Positions 10,831 to 21,771 of a DNA stretch of 64,000 nucleotides are shown here, one piece after another. A model generated the notes under the pieces. The model saw only the letters and a list, made by a program, of their open reading frames with translations. It searched no databases and was not told where the DNA came from. Positions within the stretch are counted from its first letter, which is position 1; the number at the start of each line of letters is the position of its first letter. This DNA comes from Alphaproteobacteria bacterium (GTDB lineage: Bacteria > Pseudomonadota > Alphaproteobacteria > Micropepsales > Micropepsaceae), in the NCBI GenBank assembly GCA_013389115.1, contig JACADY010000011.1:1-64000 (forward strand). The letters are read 5' to 3'. A program made the position numbers and the translations under genes.

Positions 10831-10912
10831 CGCCCAAAAAGGCGCCGACGCGGCGATTCACCCGCCGCCGGTTGTCCGCACAAGTAATAATAACAATGGG
10901 AAGAATTGACCG

Positions 10913-12502
10913 ATGAGCACGCTCAATGCGGAACAATTAGAGGCTATCCAAACCCTTGGCGACATCGCCCGACTTCATGCGCGCGTGCGGCCCAATGCCG
11001 TCGCCATGAAATTCGAGGGCCGCACGACGACCTATGCCGCATTCGACGCCAATACGAATCGCGTTGCGCATGCGTTGCTGGCCGCTGGCGTGTCCAAGGA
11101 TGAGCGGATCGGTTACCTCGCCAAGAATACCGACTACTTCTTCGAGATTCTGATCGGCGGGGCGAAGATGGGTGCGGTGACGCTTCCCATCGGCTGGCGG
11201 CTCGCGCCCGCAGAAATCGCCTATCTTCTTGAGAACGGGGAGGTCTCCATCCTGTTCGTTGGCGCCGAGTTCGCCGACCTCGCCCGGCAGGCGATCGAAC
11301 TCTCCGGACGTCAAGTGCGCGTGATCGAATTGGACAGCGCATCTGACCAAGGTTTCGCCGCCTGGCGCGACTGCGACAGCGCAAATGATCCAGGCGTCGA
11401 CATTCGAGCCTCCGACACCGCGCTTCAGCTTTACACCTCCGGCACGACTGGTCGGCCGAAGGGCGTGATGCTGACCAACGCCAATCTCTTGAAGATGTGG
11501 ATCCGGGCGGGGCTGGCCGAAATTGATTGCTATCGCTGGATCGATGGCGATGTGTGTCTCGTCGCCATGCCGCTCGCGCATATCGGCGGCACGGGTTGGG
11601 GCGTCGTGGGGCTGCTCAATGGCGCCAGTCTCGTGGTGCTGCGTGAATTCGATCCGCCCAGCGTCCTTCGACTGATTGCCCTGGAGCGGATCACAAAGCT
11701 CTTCATGGTGCCGGCTGCGCTGAATTTTCTCATTCAGATGCCAGGCGCAAGGGATGTCGATTACAACCGCCTGAAGATCATCTTCTATGGCGCGTCGCCA
11801 ATCCCGGTAGATCTATTGCGCCAATGCATGGACGTCTTCGGCTGCGGCTTCTGTCAACAGTACGGCATGACGGAGGCCTGCGGGACGATCGTTTATCTGC
11901 CGCCTGAAGATCATGACCCCAATGGCAACCGCCGGATGAAGTCAGCCGGACGACCGATGCCGGGGATCGAAATAAAGATCATCGACAAGGACGGAAATAC
12001 GCTTCCGTCTGAAGCCGTTGGCGAAATCGCCACGCGTTCGACGTCCAATATGGCAGGCTATTGGAAAAACGAGGAAGCGACGTCGCAAACGATCGATGCG
12101 GACGGATGGCTCCGCACAGGCGATGCCTGCTACCTCGACGACGATGGCTATCTCTACATCCAAGACCGGGTGAAGGACATGATCATCTCCGGCGCGGAGA
12201 ACATCTACCCTGCAGAGGTCGAGGGCGCGATCTTTGGTCATCCGGCTGTGGCGGAAGTCGCCATTATCGGCGTGCCTGACGAAAGATGGGGCGAAGCGGT
12301 GAAGGCCGTCGTCGTTCTGAAGCCTGGTGCTGAGGCCAACGAGGCCGATATCCTACAGTTTGCCCGGACCCGGATCGCCGGGTTCAAGGTGCCGAAATCA
12401 GTGGACTTTGTGGATGCCCTGCCGCGCAACGCCTCGGGCAAGGTGCTGAAACGCAGCCTGAGAGCGCCGTACTGGGCCGGCAAAGATCGCAATGTGAACT
12501 GA
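10913..12502 (+). CDS. AMP-dependent synthetase/ligase (acyl-CoA synthetase)
   Basis: LYTSGTTGRPKGVMLTN, QYGMTEACG, GWLRTGDACYLDDDGYLYIQDRVKDMIISGAENIYPAEVE, PRNASGKVLKRSLR. Confidence 0.92.
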   Translation: MSTLNAEQLEAIQTLGDIARLHARVRPNAVAMKFEGRTTTYAAFDANTNRVAHALLAAGVSKDERIGYLAKNTDYFFEILIGGAKMGAVTLPIGWRLAPAEIAYLLENGEVSILFVGAEFADLARQAIELSGRQVRVIELDSASDQGFAAWRDCDSANDPGVDIRASDTALQLYTSGTTGRPKGVMLTNANLLKMWIRAGLAEIDCYRWIDGDVCLVAMPLAHIGGTGWGVVGLLNGASLVVLREFDPPSVLRLIALERITKLFMVPAALNFLIQMPGARDVDYNRLKIIFYGASPIPVDLLRQCMDVFGCGFCQQYGMTEACGTIVYLPPEDHDPNGNRRMKSAGRPMPGIEIKIIDKDGNTLPSEAVGEIATRSTSNMAGYWKNEEATSQTIDADGWLRTGDACYLDDDGYLYIQDRVKDMIISGAENIYPAEVEGAIFGHPAVAEVAIIGVPDERWGEAVKAVVVLKPGAEANEADILQFARTRIAGFKVPKSVDFVDALPRNASGKVLKRSLRAPYWAGKDRNVN

Positions 12503-12551
12503 ACTCGCGAGAGCTGAAATTCGTATCATACCGAGTTAGGGACATACTCAG

Positions 12552-12699
12552 ATTGATCTCTACACGGCGCCGACGCCGAATGGTTGGAAAGCTTCGGTGA
12601 CGCTTGAGGAAATGGGCCTTTCCTATGAGGTGAAGTCGGTCAACATCGCCGCGGGCGAGCAGAAGACGTCGGAATACCTCAAGCTCAATCCGAACGGAT
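12552..12699 (+). pseudogene. truncated glutathione S-transferase (N-terminal thioredoxin-fold fragment)
   Basis: Manual translation from 12552: IDLYTAPTPNGWKASVTLEEMGLSYEVKSVNIAAGEQKTSEYLKLNPNG, then similarity stops; no ATG start. Confidence 0.75.
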
Positions 12700-12956
12700 G
12701 CGGGCATGCAAGCTTGGCGTTTTTGTAGGTTTGGCGACAGCGGCGCTGCTCGATGGCTTACAGCCTGAGCTCGCGCGTCAACCTGTGCCCGACACTGGGC
12801 CGCGGCGCTGGCCCCCTAAGGGCGCACGCGAGCGCTGGCAATTCACGGCCTGGCGCGGCTCAGCGCCTTATGAGCAAGGGGTTCTCTTCCAGACGGCGGT
12901 GGTTGTTGTAATGCTTAGCGACCGGCGTGATAGCCAAACCTGGAGCGGAGGCGGAC

Positions 12957-13751
12957 ATGGGGCGAGCGCGCCTATTTGAGTGGGAAGACCAGCCCTGGCT
13001 GCCTCGCGATTTGCGCGACATCGTCACCGATCATCTGAGATTTGCTTTCTCCGCGCCGGGCGCGGTGAACATGCGTGAGACGGTGGCCGACATCCTTGAG
13101 CCGCCCCTTCGCAGGAGCGGGTCCGACACCATTGTGGATGTATGTTCCGGCGGCGGCGGACCTCTGCCCGCGGCGCTCCCGCTGTTGTCGGCCCGCCTTG
13201 GCCCACTAAAAGCCACCTTGACCGACCTCTATCCCAATACGGCTGCGTTCGGGCAACTTGCAAAGAAGTCCGAAGGTGCACTCGCCGGCGAGACGCGATC
13301 GATCAGCGCTTTCGACGTACCTGCGGAGCTTGGGCGGTTCCAGACCCTTTTCACCGCATTCCATCACTTCAAACCGGAGGACGCCAAGCGGATCCTTGCG
13401 GACGCAGCCTCGAAGGGCCGCACGATCGTGGTCATCGAACCGTTCAAGCGCAGGGATTTCTGGATCGTGACATTTGGTGGTTTTCTGCGCGGACTGGTGC
13501 TCACGCCGGTGGTCGGTGAGTTGACGCTCGCGCGCCTATTGTGGACCTACCCGATTCCGATTTCGCCCTTTGTCGTCGCTTGGGACGGCGCGGTGTCGTG
13601 TCTCCGCGCCTACGGCGCCCCGGAAATGGAGGCGCTAGGTCGCGAAGCGGCGCCGTCTTACCACTGGGAGGCGGGAGAGCGGCCGATTCCCGGTCCGCTC
13701 AAACTCTCAATTACGTACCTGATTGGCGAGCCGGAGGCTGTGACAGCATGA
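12957..13751 (+). CDS. SAM-dependent methyltransferase-like protein
   Basis: IVDVCSGGGGPLPAALPLL motif I-like; start chosen at MGRARLFEWED inside ORF 12927..13751. Confidence 0.6.
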   Translation: MGRARLFEWEDQPWLPRDLRDIVTDHLRFAFSAPGAVNMRETVADILEPPLRRSGSDTIVDVCSGGGGPLPAALPLLSARLGPLKATLTDLYPNTAAFGQLAKKSEGALAGETRSISAFDVPAELGRFQTLFTAFHHFKPEDAKRILADAASKGRTIVVIEPFKRRDFWIVTFGGFLRGLVLTPVVGELTLARLLWTYPIPISPFVVAWDGAVSCLRAYGAPEMEALGREAAPSYHWEAGERPIPGPLKLSITYLIGEPEAVTA

Positions 13752-14164
13752 GCCAGGTCGAACACAAATGGCCGGCTGAAGCCGCCGCCTTGGAAGACAT
13801 GGAGGGGTTGATGGCGGCGGTGCGGCGCGCAGACGAGGCGCTGGTGCACGATGACCACGCCACAGCGCTTGATGCCACGGCGCCAGAGCTGCTCGCGAAC
13901 GTGCCGGGCGGGCACATCATTGACAAGGCCATCTTAGCGTTGGCCCTGCAGCACAACATGATCACCTATGATCGCTATGAACGTGTCATCGAGCGCGTTG
14001 TCCGGCGGGAGACTGGCGAGTTCGTCCTGATGGGATCGGAGGAAGTCACCCCGAAGTCGACCAATCAGCGCCTAAGCGAGGGCGGCGTCGAGCGCCGGCG
14101 TTTCACAGAGATCTGGCGATGCGACGACGGACGCTGGCTCCTTTGCATCCGGCACGCGGGTTGA
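13748..14164 (+). CDS. nuclear transport factor 2 (NTF2)-like protein
   Basis: Internal ATG; small alpha+beta protein ending RRRFTEIWRCDDGRWLLCIRHAG; overlaps upstream stop by ATGA. Confidence 0.6.
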   Translation: MSQVEHKWPAEAAALEDMEGLMAAVRRADEALVHDDHATALDATAPELLANVPGGHIIDKAILALALQHNMITYDRYERVIERVVRRETGEFVLMGSEEVTPKSTNQRLSEGGVERRRFTEIWRCDDGRWLLCIRHAG

Positions 14165-14918
14165 AATGGCGGAAGCTGGCCGAATGATCGAAAACAGTCG
14201 CCAACGTCCGTTCCGAGCGCGTGTGTACCGTCCCACTTCGGGCCAAATTCAAGTTGCACTAGAAACAATGACATAGGCGTTCCCGGTATGTCTTTGTTTT
14301 TCATCGTCCCTCCTGCTGAGAGCGGCTCTCTGATCAAACTCTCTGGCCGAAAAATGGGCAGAGACGGACGTTCAATTGTCGACGACTGCCGACTGAGCTT
14401 GGCCCAAAACGGTCACTCACTGCCAGCGCCCCCAAGGAGAATAGGTGGGAAGATGAGGTAAAATAGCCGCGTCGGTCCGCTTTCTGTGAAGAACAATCTG
14501 AGCAGCGTCATCGTTGCAGACCTTTCTTTTGCAGCGCGAAGAAATCACAGAAACCGGCAGACTGCCGCTTGTGCACAAGAAATACGCAACGCGCGGACCT
14601 TGCAGAAGTGACCACCGCTACATTGCAACTTTGAGCGACCTGTCACGAAAACGACATCAGGCGACAGCTTTGCAGACATGGAAGTAAAACCATCTGCATA
14701 CGGAGCAGAAACGCGCGCTCGCTGAGGCACCGAACGTGTACTTTGGACAACAGCCGTCGGAATACGATTTCGTCTGGATAGTGCATGGTCATGGCGCCGC
14801 AAATTCAACATAATCGGCGATGTCTTCTAATCAATGGCTTCAGAAAACGCCGCAGTCGAGATTGATCGGTCGCGGTCATATTCGGCGACAGGGCTTGCGA
14901 CGCAATTTGGAGGACGCA

Positions 14919-17270
14919 ATGAATCGTGCGGCATGTTGGATCTTAGTGCTCAGTGCTTTGGCGACCGTCCCCTCGTTGGCCCAAGATCGGCGTAGCAAGG
15001 AAGAGGCACGAGGATCTGCAATCGAAGCGGGAATTTGGAATGGCCAGGTCACGTCAGGCGACCGGGTCTATGACCTTCGTGTCATCAATGATTTTGACTA
15101 TCGCGGCAGCCTGCAATCGCGGTTTGAATTTCGTGACCCCAATGGCGGGTCTCCGATTGCGGTAGGCTATGGCTTTATCTCAGGGTCATTCCTGGCGCTT
15201 TCGAATTGGAGCTATGCCCCCTCTGTCTCGGCGCAATTGAAGGCGGGCTGGAACCCGCAGGTCACGTTATCCGCCAGCAACCCAAATTTGATTGAGGTCG
15301 AAGCCCAGCCCAATTTCGGTTACTCGGCCGCAACGCTCGAGCGCGCTCCGGCCCTCGAGGCACTGGGCGATATCGCGACGGCGCGAGACGTCGCGGGGCA
15401 ATTCGAGGGCATTTATGGATGTCATGGGGATCGTGCCCCAATGAAAGCCCTGCGGCTCAATCTGGAAGCCACAAGCGACACGCAGCTCAAAGGGTCGCTG
15501 GAAGTCGTTGCTCTGCCGCGCCAGTCCACCGCACCGGCTGAGAATCTGCCGGTCATCGCGCAATTTGATGCGACCCGAGGAACCCTGTCTGTCTTTGTCG
15601 AAGGGGCGCCCTCCGACGTCTATGATTTCGAAGGACGCTTCAGTGATTCCGGGCGGCGCTTGGCCGGCTTGGCGGGGCGGGGAACCAAATGCGAGGTTGT
15701 TCAATTCTACCGACCGGGCGCTAATCCCCTTCAGGCGATCTCAAGGCCGACGGGTCAACCCATTGCGGCGTGGGACACGCCAGGCGCCTGTGTTGCTATG
15801 ATCACGTGGGCCAACCAGGCGCGCCGAGCGTCAGGCAATCGGAGCCTTTATTTGGGAATGACGGTCGATCAGGCCGACAAGATCGCGGTTGGTCTTTTTG
15901 CCGACACACGGTTTCGTCCGTTCTTCGGTGTGGCGTTTGGTGAATTGACCGATTCCGATCGCAGCCATTTGGGAGAATTGGCCGAAGCCTGTAAGCGCCA
16001 AGTTGGATTCGCCCACGACTTGATGGAGAGCGGCGCCTACGGTGCCATCACGAAATTCGTCGGCGGCAGGACGCGTGGAGCGACCAGCAACCTGCCGATC
16101 CAAAAATTCCAACTCATGCAGACAACGCTCGCGCAAGAAATAGCCGCACTGAAGCCACGCGCCGTTGGCGAGGCCAATATCGCCGAATTGGAGGCAACTC
16201 TGGCAGGGCTGGATTCCAGATTTGGCGATCTCTGGGAGGCCGACAAAGCAGAAGCCCGGGCGCTCATTGAATCGAAACTGGAAGCGGCACGCGGTGCCAT
16301 GGCGCAGCGTCTGTTGAGCGATATTGCGGCTTTGACAACAGATGTTGAGGCCTTCAAGCAGGCAAACAAGATCCGGCAGGAGATAGCGGCCTTGGGCGAC
16401 AGCGCGATGTCGGCCCAAGCAGAGCTGAATGCCGCGCTCGACGCGAAATTGTCGGCTGCTGCCGATGCCGAAATGACCAGGTTGTCCGACATCTTTGCTA
16501 GGGAAACAAAGGATCTCGCGACCTTGAAGCGCATGCGCGCGGCCCTCGAACTGCGTTGGCCGGTGATGGGGAAATTTGCCAAGCCTGAAGGCTCTGGGTT
16601 CACAGCCTTTGCAACGATTTTCGGTGCCGTTGCCGCTGGCGCGTTCCCGACGTTCGAAAAAATAGCGAACGATCTTCTGGATGAAAGCGCGCCCTATGAA
16701 ACACGGCAGCGCCAATATTTCCAGATCGTCACGCTCTACTCTACCCTTTCTCCAACCGCCCCGGCCTGGGTCGGCCCGATGACCCGTTATACCGATCTGG
16801 TGAAGAGCCTTGAACCCAAGATCGAAGCAGCGGACTTGGTCGACGTAGATGGCTCCCCATCGGCGATTGCCATTCGCTTAGCCACTGCAAGCTATTTGGA
16901 GCAATACTGGCAAACGCTATTCAGTATGTTCCCTTACGACCTTTCCTTTATCGCGACGACGGTGAAGGTTGCTGGCACAGCCAAGAGGTCTTGCTCACCT
17001 GCGGAATCAGGTGGGTACTGGTGTGACTTCCATCTGACGATGGACTCTGCCTTCCCCTTCCCGGAAATCTTGCGGAACCTGCCCAGTTCCGCCCGCTTCG
17101 CCAAAGAGGGGGACGGGTGGTCAATTGTCGAAGTCCCTAACAATCCAGGCACGGGAATCGGCGGCGCGGGGATACCGGAAAGTTTCTTGGTCCCCTGCCA
17201 AGGATGCTATGACCCCTGGAGCAACGAGGCCTATCTGAATACCTTCTGGAGCATGGGATGGTTGGATTGA
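14919..17270 (+). CDS. large secreted hypothetical protein
   Basis: Signal peptide MNRAACWILVLSALATVPSLAQ at internal ATG of ORF 14820..17270; no family recognised. Confidence 0.6.
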   Translation: MNRAACWILVLSALATVPSLAQDRRSKEEARGSAIEAGIWNGQVTSGDRVYDLRVINDFDYRGSLQSRFEFRDPNGGSPIAVGYGFISGSFLALSNWSYAPSVSAQLKAGWNPQVTLSASNPNLIEVEAQPNFGYSAATLERAPALEALGDIATARDVAGQFEGIYGCHGDRAPMKALRLNLEATSDTQLKGSLEVVALPRQSTAPAENLPVIAQFDATRGTLSVFVEGAPSDVYDFEGRFSDSGRRLAGLAGRGTKCEVVQFYRPGANPLQAISRPTGQPIAAWDTPGACVAMITWANQARRASGNRSLYLGMTVDQADKIAVGLFADTRFRPFFGVAFGELTDSDRSHLGELAEACKRQVGFAHDLMESGAYGAITKFVGGRTRGATSNLPIQKFQLMQTTLAQEIAALKPRAVGEANIAELEATLAGLDSRFGDLWEADKAEARALIESKLEAARGAMAQRLLSDIAALTTDVEAFKQANKIRQEIAALGDSAMSAQAELNAALDAKLSAAADAEMTRLSDIFARETKDLATLKRMRAALELRWPVMGKFAKPEGSGFTAFATIFGAVAAGAFPTFEKIANDLLDESAPYETRQRQYFQIVTLYSTLSPTAPAWVGPMTRYTDLVKSLEPKIEAADLVDVDGSPSAIAIRLATASYLEQYWQTLFSMFPYDLSFIATTVKVAGTAKRSCSPAESGGYWCDFHLTMDSAFPFPEILRNLPSSARFAKEGDGWSIVEVPNNPGTGIGGAGIPESFLVPCQGCYDPWSNEAYLNTFWSMGWLD

Positions 17271-17336
17271 GGGCGGGTAGCGCGTCGCGCGGGAAGCCGA
17301 CCGGTCACCGACTGGTTGTAAGAGTCCGTTTGGAAA

Positions 17337-17591
17337 CTATCCATGGGCGATACGTCTGAGCAGGAGGCCGCCCAAGGCGAAGTGTATCATGGCCTCGGAG
17401 ACCTCGCGTCGCTGCTCGTAGTCCCGTTCGAGGCGGCGCCAGCGTGTTAGCCAGCCGAATGTGCGCTTGACGACCCAACGGTGCGGAAAATCCTTGGAGC
17501 CCGGCTCGGCGTCGATGCGGCGCACGGTCTCGACGACAAAGTCTAGGAAGCGTGCCTTGTCCAGCAGCATGGTCCGGTCATAGGCGCCGTC
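17337..17591 (-). pseudogene. IS5-family transposase, C-terminal fragment
   Basis: AYDRTMLLDKARFLDFVVETVRRIDAEPGSKDFPHRWVVKRTFGWLTRWRRLERDYEQR...MIHFALGGLLLRRI; N-terminal part absent. Confidence 0.8.
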
Positions 17592-17874
17592 GAGCACGCT
17601 TGGCCAATTTATCCAGCCGTGCCTTGAGGGACTGGTCCTCGCCCGCGGCCAATGCCTCTCGCGCTTCGTCGCGCCTGCGCCGGGCTTCCTTGAGCGAGAC
17701 TTCGGGATACCTGCCAAAAGCCAGAAGTTTCTGCTTCCCGGTAGAGCGAAACTGCATCCGCCACAGCCGGCTTCCTGAGGGCTTTACAAGCAGATAGAGC
17801 CCGCCCCGTCGGTCAGTTTGACAGGTCGATCACCGCCCTTGGCGGATCGGATGGCTGTGTCGGTCAGAGGCACG
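17592..17874 (-). pseudogene. DUF4102-type tyrosine integrase, N-terminal fragment (frameshifted)
   Basis: Minus-strand reading VPLTDTAIRSAKGGDRPVKLTDGAG then a +1/-1 shift into LYLLVKPSGSRLWRMQFRSTGKQKLLAFGRYPEVSLKEARRRRDEAREALAAGEDQSLKARLDKLAK; ends at the IS5 fragment. Confidence 0.8.
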
Positions 17875-18037
17875 TTGATGGTACCGGGTTGTAAAGCTCC
17901 GAACGATACCATCAAATGTACCATCAAATTTGATGGTACCAAACGGACATGCCCGGATGTGGGCGGACCGCGATAGTTGGAAACCCCTTTGATATCAGGA
18001 TGTTCCGGACATCAGCGAACGGCATCGGATGGGGGAG

Positions 18038-18113
18038 TGGTGCCCAGGGGCGGAATCGAACCACCGACACACGGATTTTCAATCCGTTGCTCTACCAACT
18101 GAGCTACCTGGGC
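18038..18113 (-). tRNA. tRNA-Phe (anticodon GAA)
   Basis: GCCCAGG/CCTGGGC acceptor stem, GAA anticodon in cggattGAAaatccg, encoded CCA. Confidence 0.95.
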
Positions 18114-18159
18114 CTAGGCGATGCGGCACGGACGCGCCACCCGCGCAGAGCGGAGGGTT

Positions 18160-18351
18160 TTAGGCACTTTGCCGGCCGGTGTCCAGCCCATCGGCGCCGG
18201 GGTCGTCCTCGTCCTCAGGCGGCGTCGCGGCGGGAATCGCATAGGCGCCGGAAAGCCAGCGGCCCAGGTCCACATCGCGGCAGCGGCGCGAGCAAAACGG
18301 CCTTTCACGCGGCTCGGCCGGCCGGCCGCAAATGGGGCAGCGTGCGCTCAT
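18160..18351 (-). CDS. yacG: DNA gyrase inhibitor YacG
   Basis: [29 protein letters not shown] zinc motif and classic position after RNase E/G. Confidence 0.9.
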   Translation of the reverse strand: MSARCPICGRPAEPRERPFCSRRCRDVDLGRWLSGAYAIPAATPPEDEDDPGADGLDTGRQSA

Positions 18352-19859
18352 TGGGCGGCCACCTCAAAACGCGTGCGGGGCCAGGCGGCTTGCGCCTCGA
18401 GCCCGAAACGGGCGACCCCGCGGCGGGCAAGCGCCTTCCTGACATCCTCTTCGGCGTCCTTGATCCAGGCGATCACTTCGGGCGCCGCATGGGCGATGAG
18501 ATTGCGGCCGGGCCGGGCCCTCGCCTCCTGTTCAAGGCGGCGCAGAACCTCGTTCGCCACCGTCTCCGGCGTCTTGATGCGGCCGCCGATCACCGGCGGC
18601 TCTGCCGGCTCGGTCAGGAATTTCATCAAGGGCTCACGCACGCGCTTGCGCGTCAGGGCGACGAGGCCAAATTCGCTCATGGGAGAAATCTGGGTCGGCA
18701 CGCGGTCGCTGCCAAGGCTCATCGCCAGGGTCTGCAAGACATTGGCGATATTCACAGGATCGGCCAAGTGAATGAAGTCGATCACGACGAGGCCGCCGAT
18801 GGCGCGCAGGCGAAGCTGGCGCCCGATCTCGGCAGCCGCGTCCAGATTGGTGCGCACGCTCGTCTCTTCAAGGCCCGTCGTGTCGGTAAGGCTGCCCGAA
18901 TTGACATCGATCGCCGTCAGGGCCTCGGTCGTTTCGATCGTGATCCAGCCGCCGCATTTCAAGGGCACGCGCGCGCGCAGGAGCTGTTCCAGCTGCGCAT
19001 CGATGCCATGCTCATCAAAAAGGGTTGGACTTGCCGTCTCAATCCGGTCCTGCAGTTCAGGCATGACACGCGCGGCGTAGGCCCGCGCTTCGGCCGCCGC
19101 GGCCGCACAATCGATCCGCACCCGGAGTGTCTCGGCATCGACAATGTCGCGCAAGACGCGGTTGATCGGACCCAAGTCAAAGTAAAGCGTTGCCGGCGGC
19201 GTTGATCTTGCCCTGCCCGTCTCCACCTTGAGCCATTGTCCGGCCAGGGCGAGGGCGTCCTCAACCAGCTCTTCCTCGCTGCGGCCCAAGGCGGCGGTGC
19301 GCACAATGAAGCCCGCGCCCCTCACCCCCTCCTTGTCCAGCCTCGCAACGACGCGTTCCATGATGGCGGCCAGGCGCTCGCGCTCCGGCCCTTCCTCGAT
19401 CCTGCGCGACATGGCAATGCCGTGCTGATGTGGCACGAAGACGAGCAGACGGCCGGGCAGCGTCACGTTGGCGGAGAGGCGCGCACCCTTATCGCCGATC
19501 GGGTCCTTCACAACCTGGACCAGCACGGCCTGGCCCTCGCGCACGCAGGCCGTGATGCAGGGCAGCGGCAATTCCTCAAAGCCGATCAGGTCGGCGAGGC
19601 AACGCGCCTCTTTCGCCCCCAAGAAACCCGCCTTGGCGAGCCCGATTTCGACGAAAGCCGCCTGCATGCCCGGCAGCACGCGCTGAACGCGGCCGAGGAT
19701 GATGTTCCCAAGGAGAGAGTGTCCGCCGCGGCCACGCGTCACCGCCGCTTCGTGCGGGGATATCGTGCGCTCCAGGTAGAACTCCTGAAGCAAACCATCG
19801 GCGATAACGGCGACGCGGGTTTCCGCCGCGCCGACATTGATCAGCACATCGTGCGCCAT
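18348..19859 (-). CDS. rng: ribonuclease E/G family protein
   Basis: [23 protein letters not shown] (S1), [19 protein letters not shown]; 503 aa. Confidence 0.88.
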   Translation of the reverse strand: MAHDVLINVGAAETRVAVIADGLLQEFYLERTISPHEAAVTRGRGGHSLLGNIILGRVQRVLPGMQAAFVEIGLAKAGFLGAKEARCLADLIGFEELPLPCITACVREGQAVLVQVVKDPIGDKGARLSANVTLPGRLLVFVPHQHGIAMSRRIEEGPERERLAAIMERVVARLDKEGVRGAGFIVRTAALGRSEEELVEDALALAGQWLKVETGRARSTPPATLYFDLGPINRVLRDIVDAETLRVRIDCAAAAAEARAYAARVMPELQDRIETASPTLFDEHGIDAQLEQLLRARVPLKCGGWITIETTEALTAIDVNSGSLTDTTGLEETSVRTNLDAAAEIGRQLRLRAIGGLVVIDFIHLADPVNIANVLQTLAMSLGSDRVPTQISPMSEFGLVALTRKRVREPLMKFLTEPAEPPVIGGRIKTPETVANEVLRRLEQEARARPGRNLIAHAAPEVIAWIKDAEEDVRKALARRGVARFGLEAQAAWPRTRFEVAAQ

Positions 19860-19906
19860 GCGCCCGCCGGATCCAAAGAATGTCTCTTGGTGTCTAGATC
19901 AGCACA

Positions 19907-20557
19907 TCAACCGACGTAGGGGAAGTGCAGTCCTCGCAAAAGTGCAATCGTCTCGGCCAAAGGCAGGCCAACGACATTCGTATAGGAGCCCGACATCGAG
20001 ACCGCAAGGGCGGCGGCACGGCCCTGAATGGCGTAGCCTCCGGCCTTCCCCTCCCCTTCGCGGGTGTCGCAATAGGCGGCGATTTCCGTTTCCGTGAAGC
20101 GCTTCATGGCAACGCGGGTGCGTACCAATCGCTCACGCAGGATAGACTGATCGGTCAAGGCCGCAACCGCTGTCATCACCTGATGGCGCCGGCCGGAGAG
20201 AAGGCGCAGGCATTCGCGCACATCCTCAGCTGTGTCGGCCTTGGGAAGGATGCGCCGGCCACAGGAGACCACCGTGTCAGCGGCAAGGACGATCCATGGC
20301 GGGTGAGGATCGCGATCCTCCAACAGCGCGGCCGCCTTTATCGCCTTTTCACGCGCCATGCGGCACGCATAGTTGCGCGGCAACTCGCCCTTGCGGGGCG
20401 TTTCATCGATATCGGCGGGGAGAATGAGGTCCGGCTCGATGCCGGCCCGGCGCAACAGCTCGGCGCGGCGCGGGCTGGCGCTCGCCAAGATCAGCCGGGG
20501 GCGGGCGCTCGGAATGCTATTTGAACCGATAGGTGATGCGGCCCTTGGTGAGGTCAT
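19907..20557 (-). CDS. maf: Maf family nucleoside triphosphate pyrophosphatase
   Basis: [50 protein letters not shown]. Confidence 0.93.
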   Translation of the reverse strand: MTSPRAASPIGSNSIPSARPRLILASASPRRAELLRRAGIEPDLILPADIDETPRKGELPRNYACRMAREKAIKAAALLEDRDPHPPWIVLAADTVVSCGRRILPKADTAEDVRECLRLLSGRRHQVMTAVAALTDQSILRERLVRTRVAMKRFTETEIAAYCDTREGEGKAGGYAIQGRAAALAVSMSGSYTNVVGLPLAETIALLRGLHFPYVG

Positions 20558-20735
20558 AGGGCGTCATTTCGACAAGGACCTTGTCGCCCGCCAGTACGCG
20601 GATGCGGTTCTTGCGCATCTTGCCGGCGGTATGGGCAATCACGATGTGTTCATTCTCCAGCTTCACGCGGAAGGTTGCGTTGGGCAGCAGCTCCAACACC
20701 GTTCCGGGAAATTCCAAAAGTTCTTCCTTCGCCAT
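20517..20735 (-). CDS. infA: translation initiation factor IF-1
   Basis: [72 protein letters not shown]. Confidence 0.98.
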   Translation of the reverse strand: MAKEELLEFPGTVLELLPNATFRVKLENEHIVIAHTAGKMRKNRIRVLAGDKVLVEMTPYDLTKGRITYRFK

Positions 20736-20816
20736 TCCTCACCAATTTCGGGGGGTTGCTTTACGCGGCCGGGAGAATGCGCTTCCGTGCGCAAAATGCA
20801 AGCACGGGCTGGCGGC

Positions 20817-21269
20817 CTATCCTTCGAAGGGGTGCGCGAAACGCGCTTTTAGGCGGGCCAAAAGCTGATCGCGGACAAGGCGATAGGCATCCAGGCGCTG
20901 TTCCCTTGATCCTTCGACCATCGAGGGATCAAGAGTTGGCCAATATTCCACCTCCGCCGCCATGGTGCGGGTCATGTCCACGGCCTTGTGCTGGGCTTCG
21001 GGCGAGAGCGAAATGATGAGGTCGAAGGAGGTATCCTGCAGCTCTTCAAAGCTCTTGGGGGCATGACCGTCGAGGTCAAGCCCGATCTCGGCCATGGCTT
21101 CAGCGGCGAGAGGGTCGGTCTCTCCCACCTTGACGCCAACCGAGTCCACAAAGACGAACTTGCCGAACAGGTGGCGCATCAAGGCCGCCGCCATGGGCGA
21201 GCGGATCGCGTTCATCGTGCAGGCAAAAAGAACCGCGTCGGGCAAATCCTCGCCGTGGGGTCCGCGCAT
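20817..21269 (-). CDS. low molecular weight phosphotyrosine phosphatase family protein
   Basis: VLFACTMNAIRSPMAAALMRHLFG P-loop variant; position between infA and UPF0262. Confidence 0.8.
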   Translation of the reverse strand: MRGPHGEDLPDAVLFACTMNAIRSPMAAALMRHLFGKFVFVDSVGVKVGETDPLAAEAMAEIGLDLDGHAPKSFEELQDTSFDLIISLSPEAQHKAVDMTRTMAAEVEYWPTLDPSMVEGSREQRLDAYRLVRDQLLARLKARFAHPFEG

Positions 21270-21279
21270 GGGCTCACGC

Positions 21280-21768
21280 CTACCCCTTGAAGTGCAGCGA
21301 ACAGATCAACGTGAACAGCCGCCGCGCGGTGTCGAAATCGATCTCGACCTTGCCGTCGAGCCGTTCCTTCAAGATCTGCGAGCCCTCGTTGTGCAGGCCG
21401 CGGCGCCCCATGTCGATCGCCTCGATCTGCGAGGGCGTTGCCGTCTTGATGGCGTGGAAATAGCTCTCGCAGATGAGGAAGTAGTCCTTGATCACCCGCC
21501 GAAAGGGCGTCAGGGAGAGGATGATCTTGCCGTGTGGCTCCCGCGCCTCGGTCATGATGTCGAAGACGAGCCGGCCCTCCTCCAGTGCCAGGCGCAGAAC
21601 ATAAGGCCCGCCATCGGAATTGACCGGCCTGAAGCTGTTCTCCTCTATGAGGTCGAAGACGGCGACGCGCCGTTCATGCTCGATGTCGGGGTTGAGCGCG
21701 GCTATCGAGTTCTCGTCAATCGCCACTTCGACAATGCGGTAGGGCGAAGCGGGATTTGCCGGTGCCAT
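21280..21768 (-). CDS. UPF0262 family protein
   Basis: [36 protein letters not shown]...; alphaproteobacterial synteny next to hisD. Confidence 0.85.
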   Translation of the reverse strand: MAPANPASPYRIVEVAIDENSIAALNPDIEHERRVAVFDLIEENSFRPVNSDGGPYVLRLALEEGRLVFDIMTEAREPHGKIILSLTPFRRVIKDYFLICESYFHAIKTATPSQIEAIDMGRRGLHNEGSQILKERLDGKVEIDFDTARRLFTLICSLHFKG

Positions 21769-21771
21769 CGC

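Noticed and set aside
17949-19205. 418-aa plus-strand ORF over tRNA-Phe and RNase E/G
   Set aside because: Runs through a tRNA gene and antisense to rng/yacG; shadow ORF.
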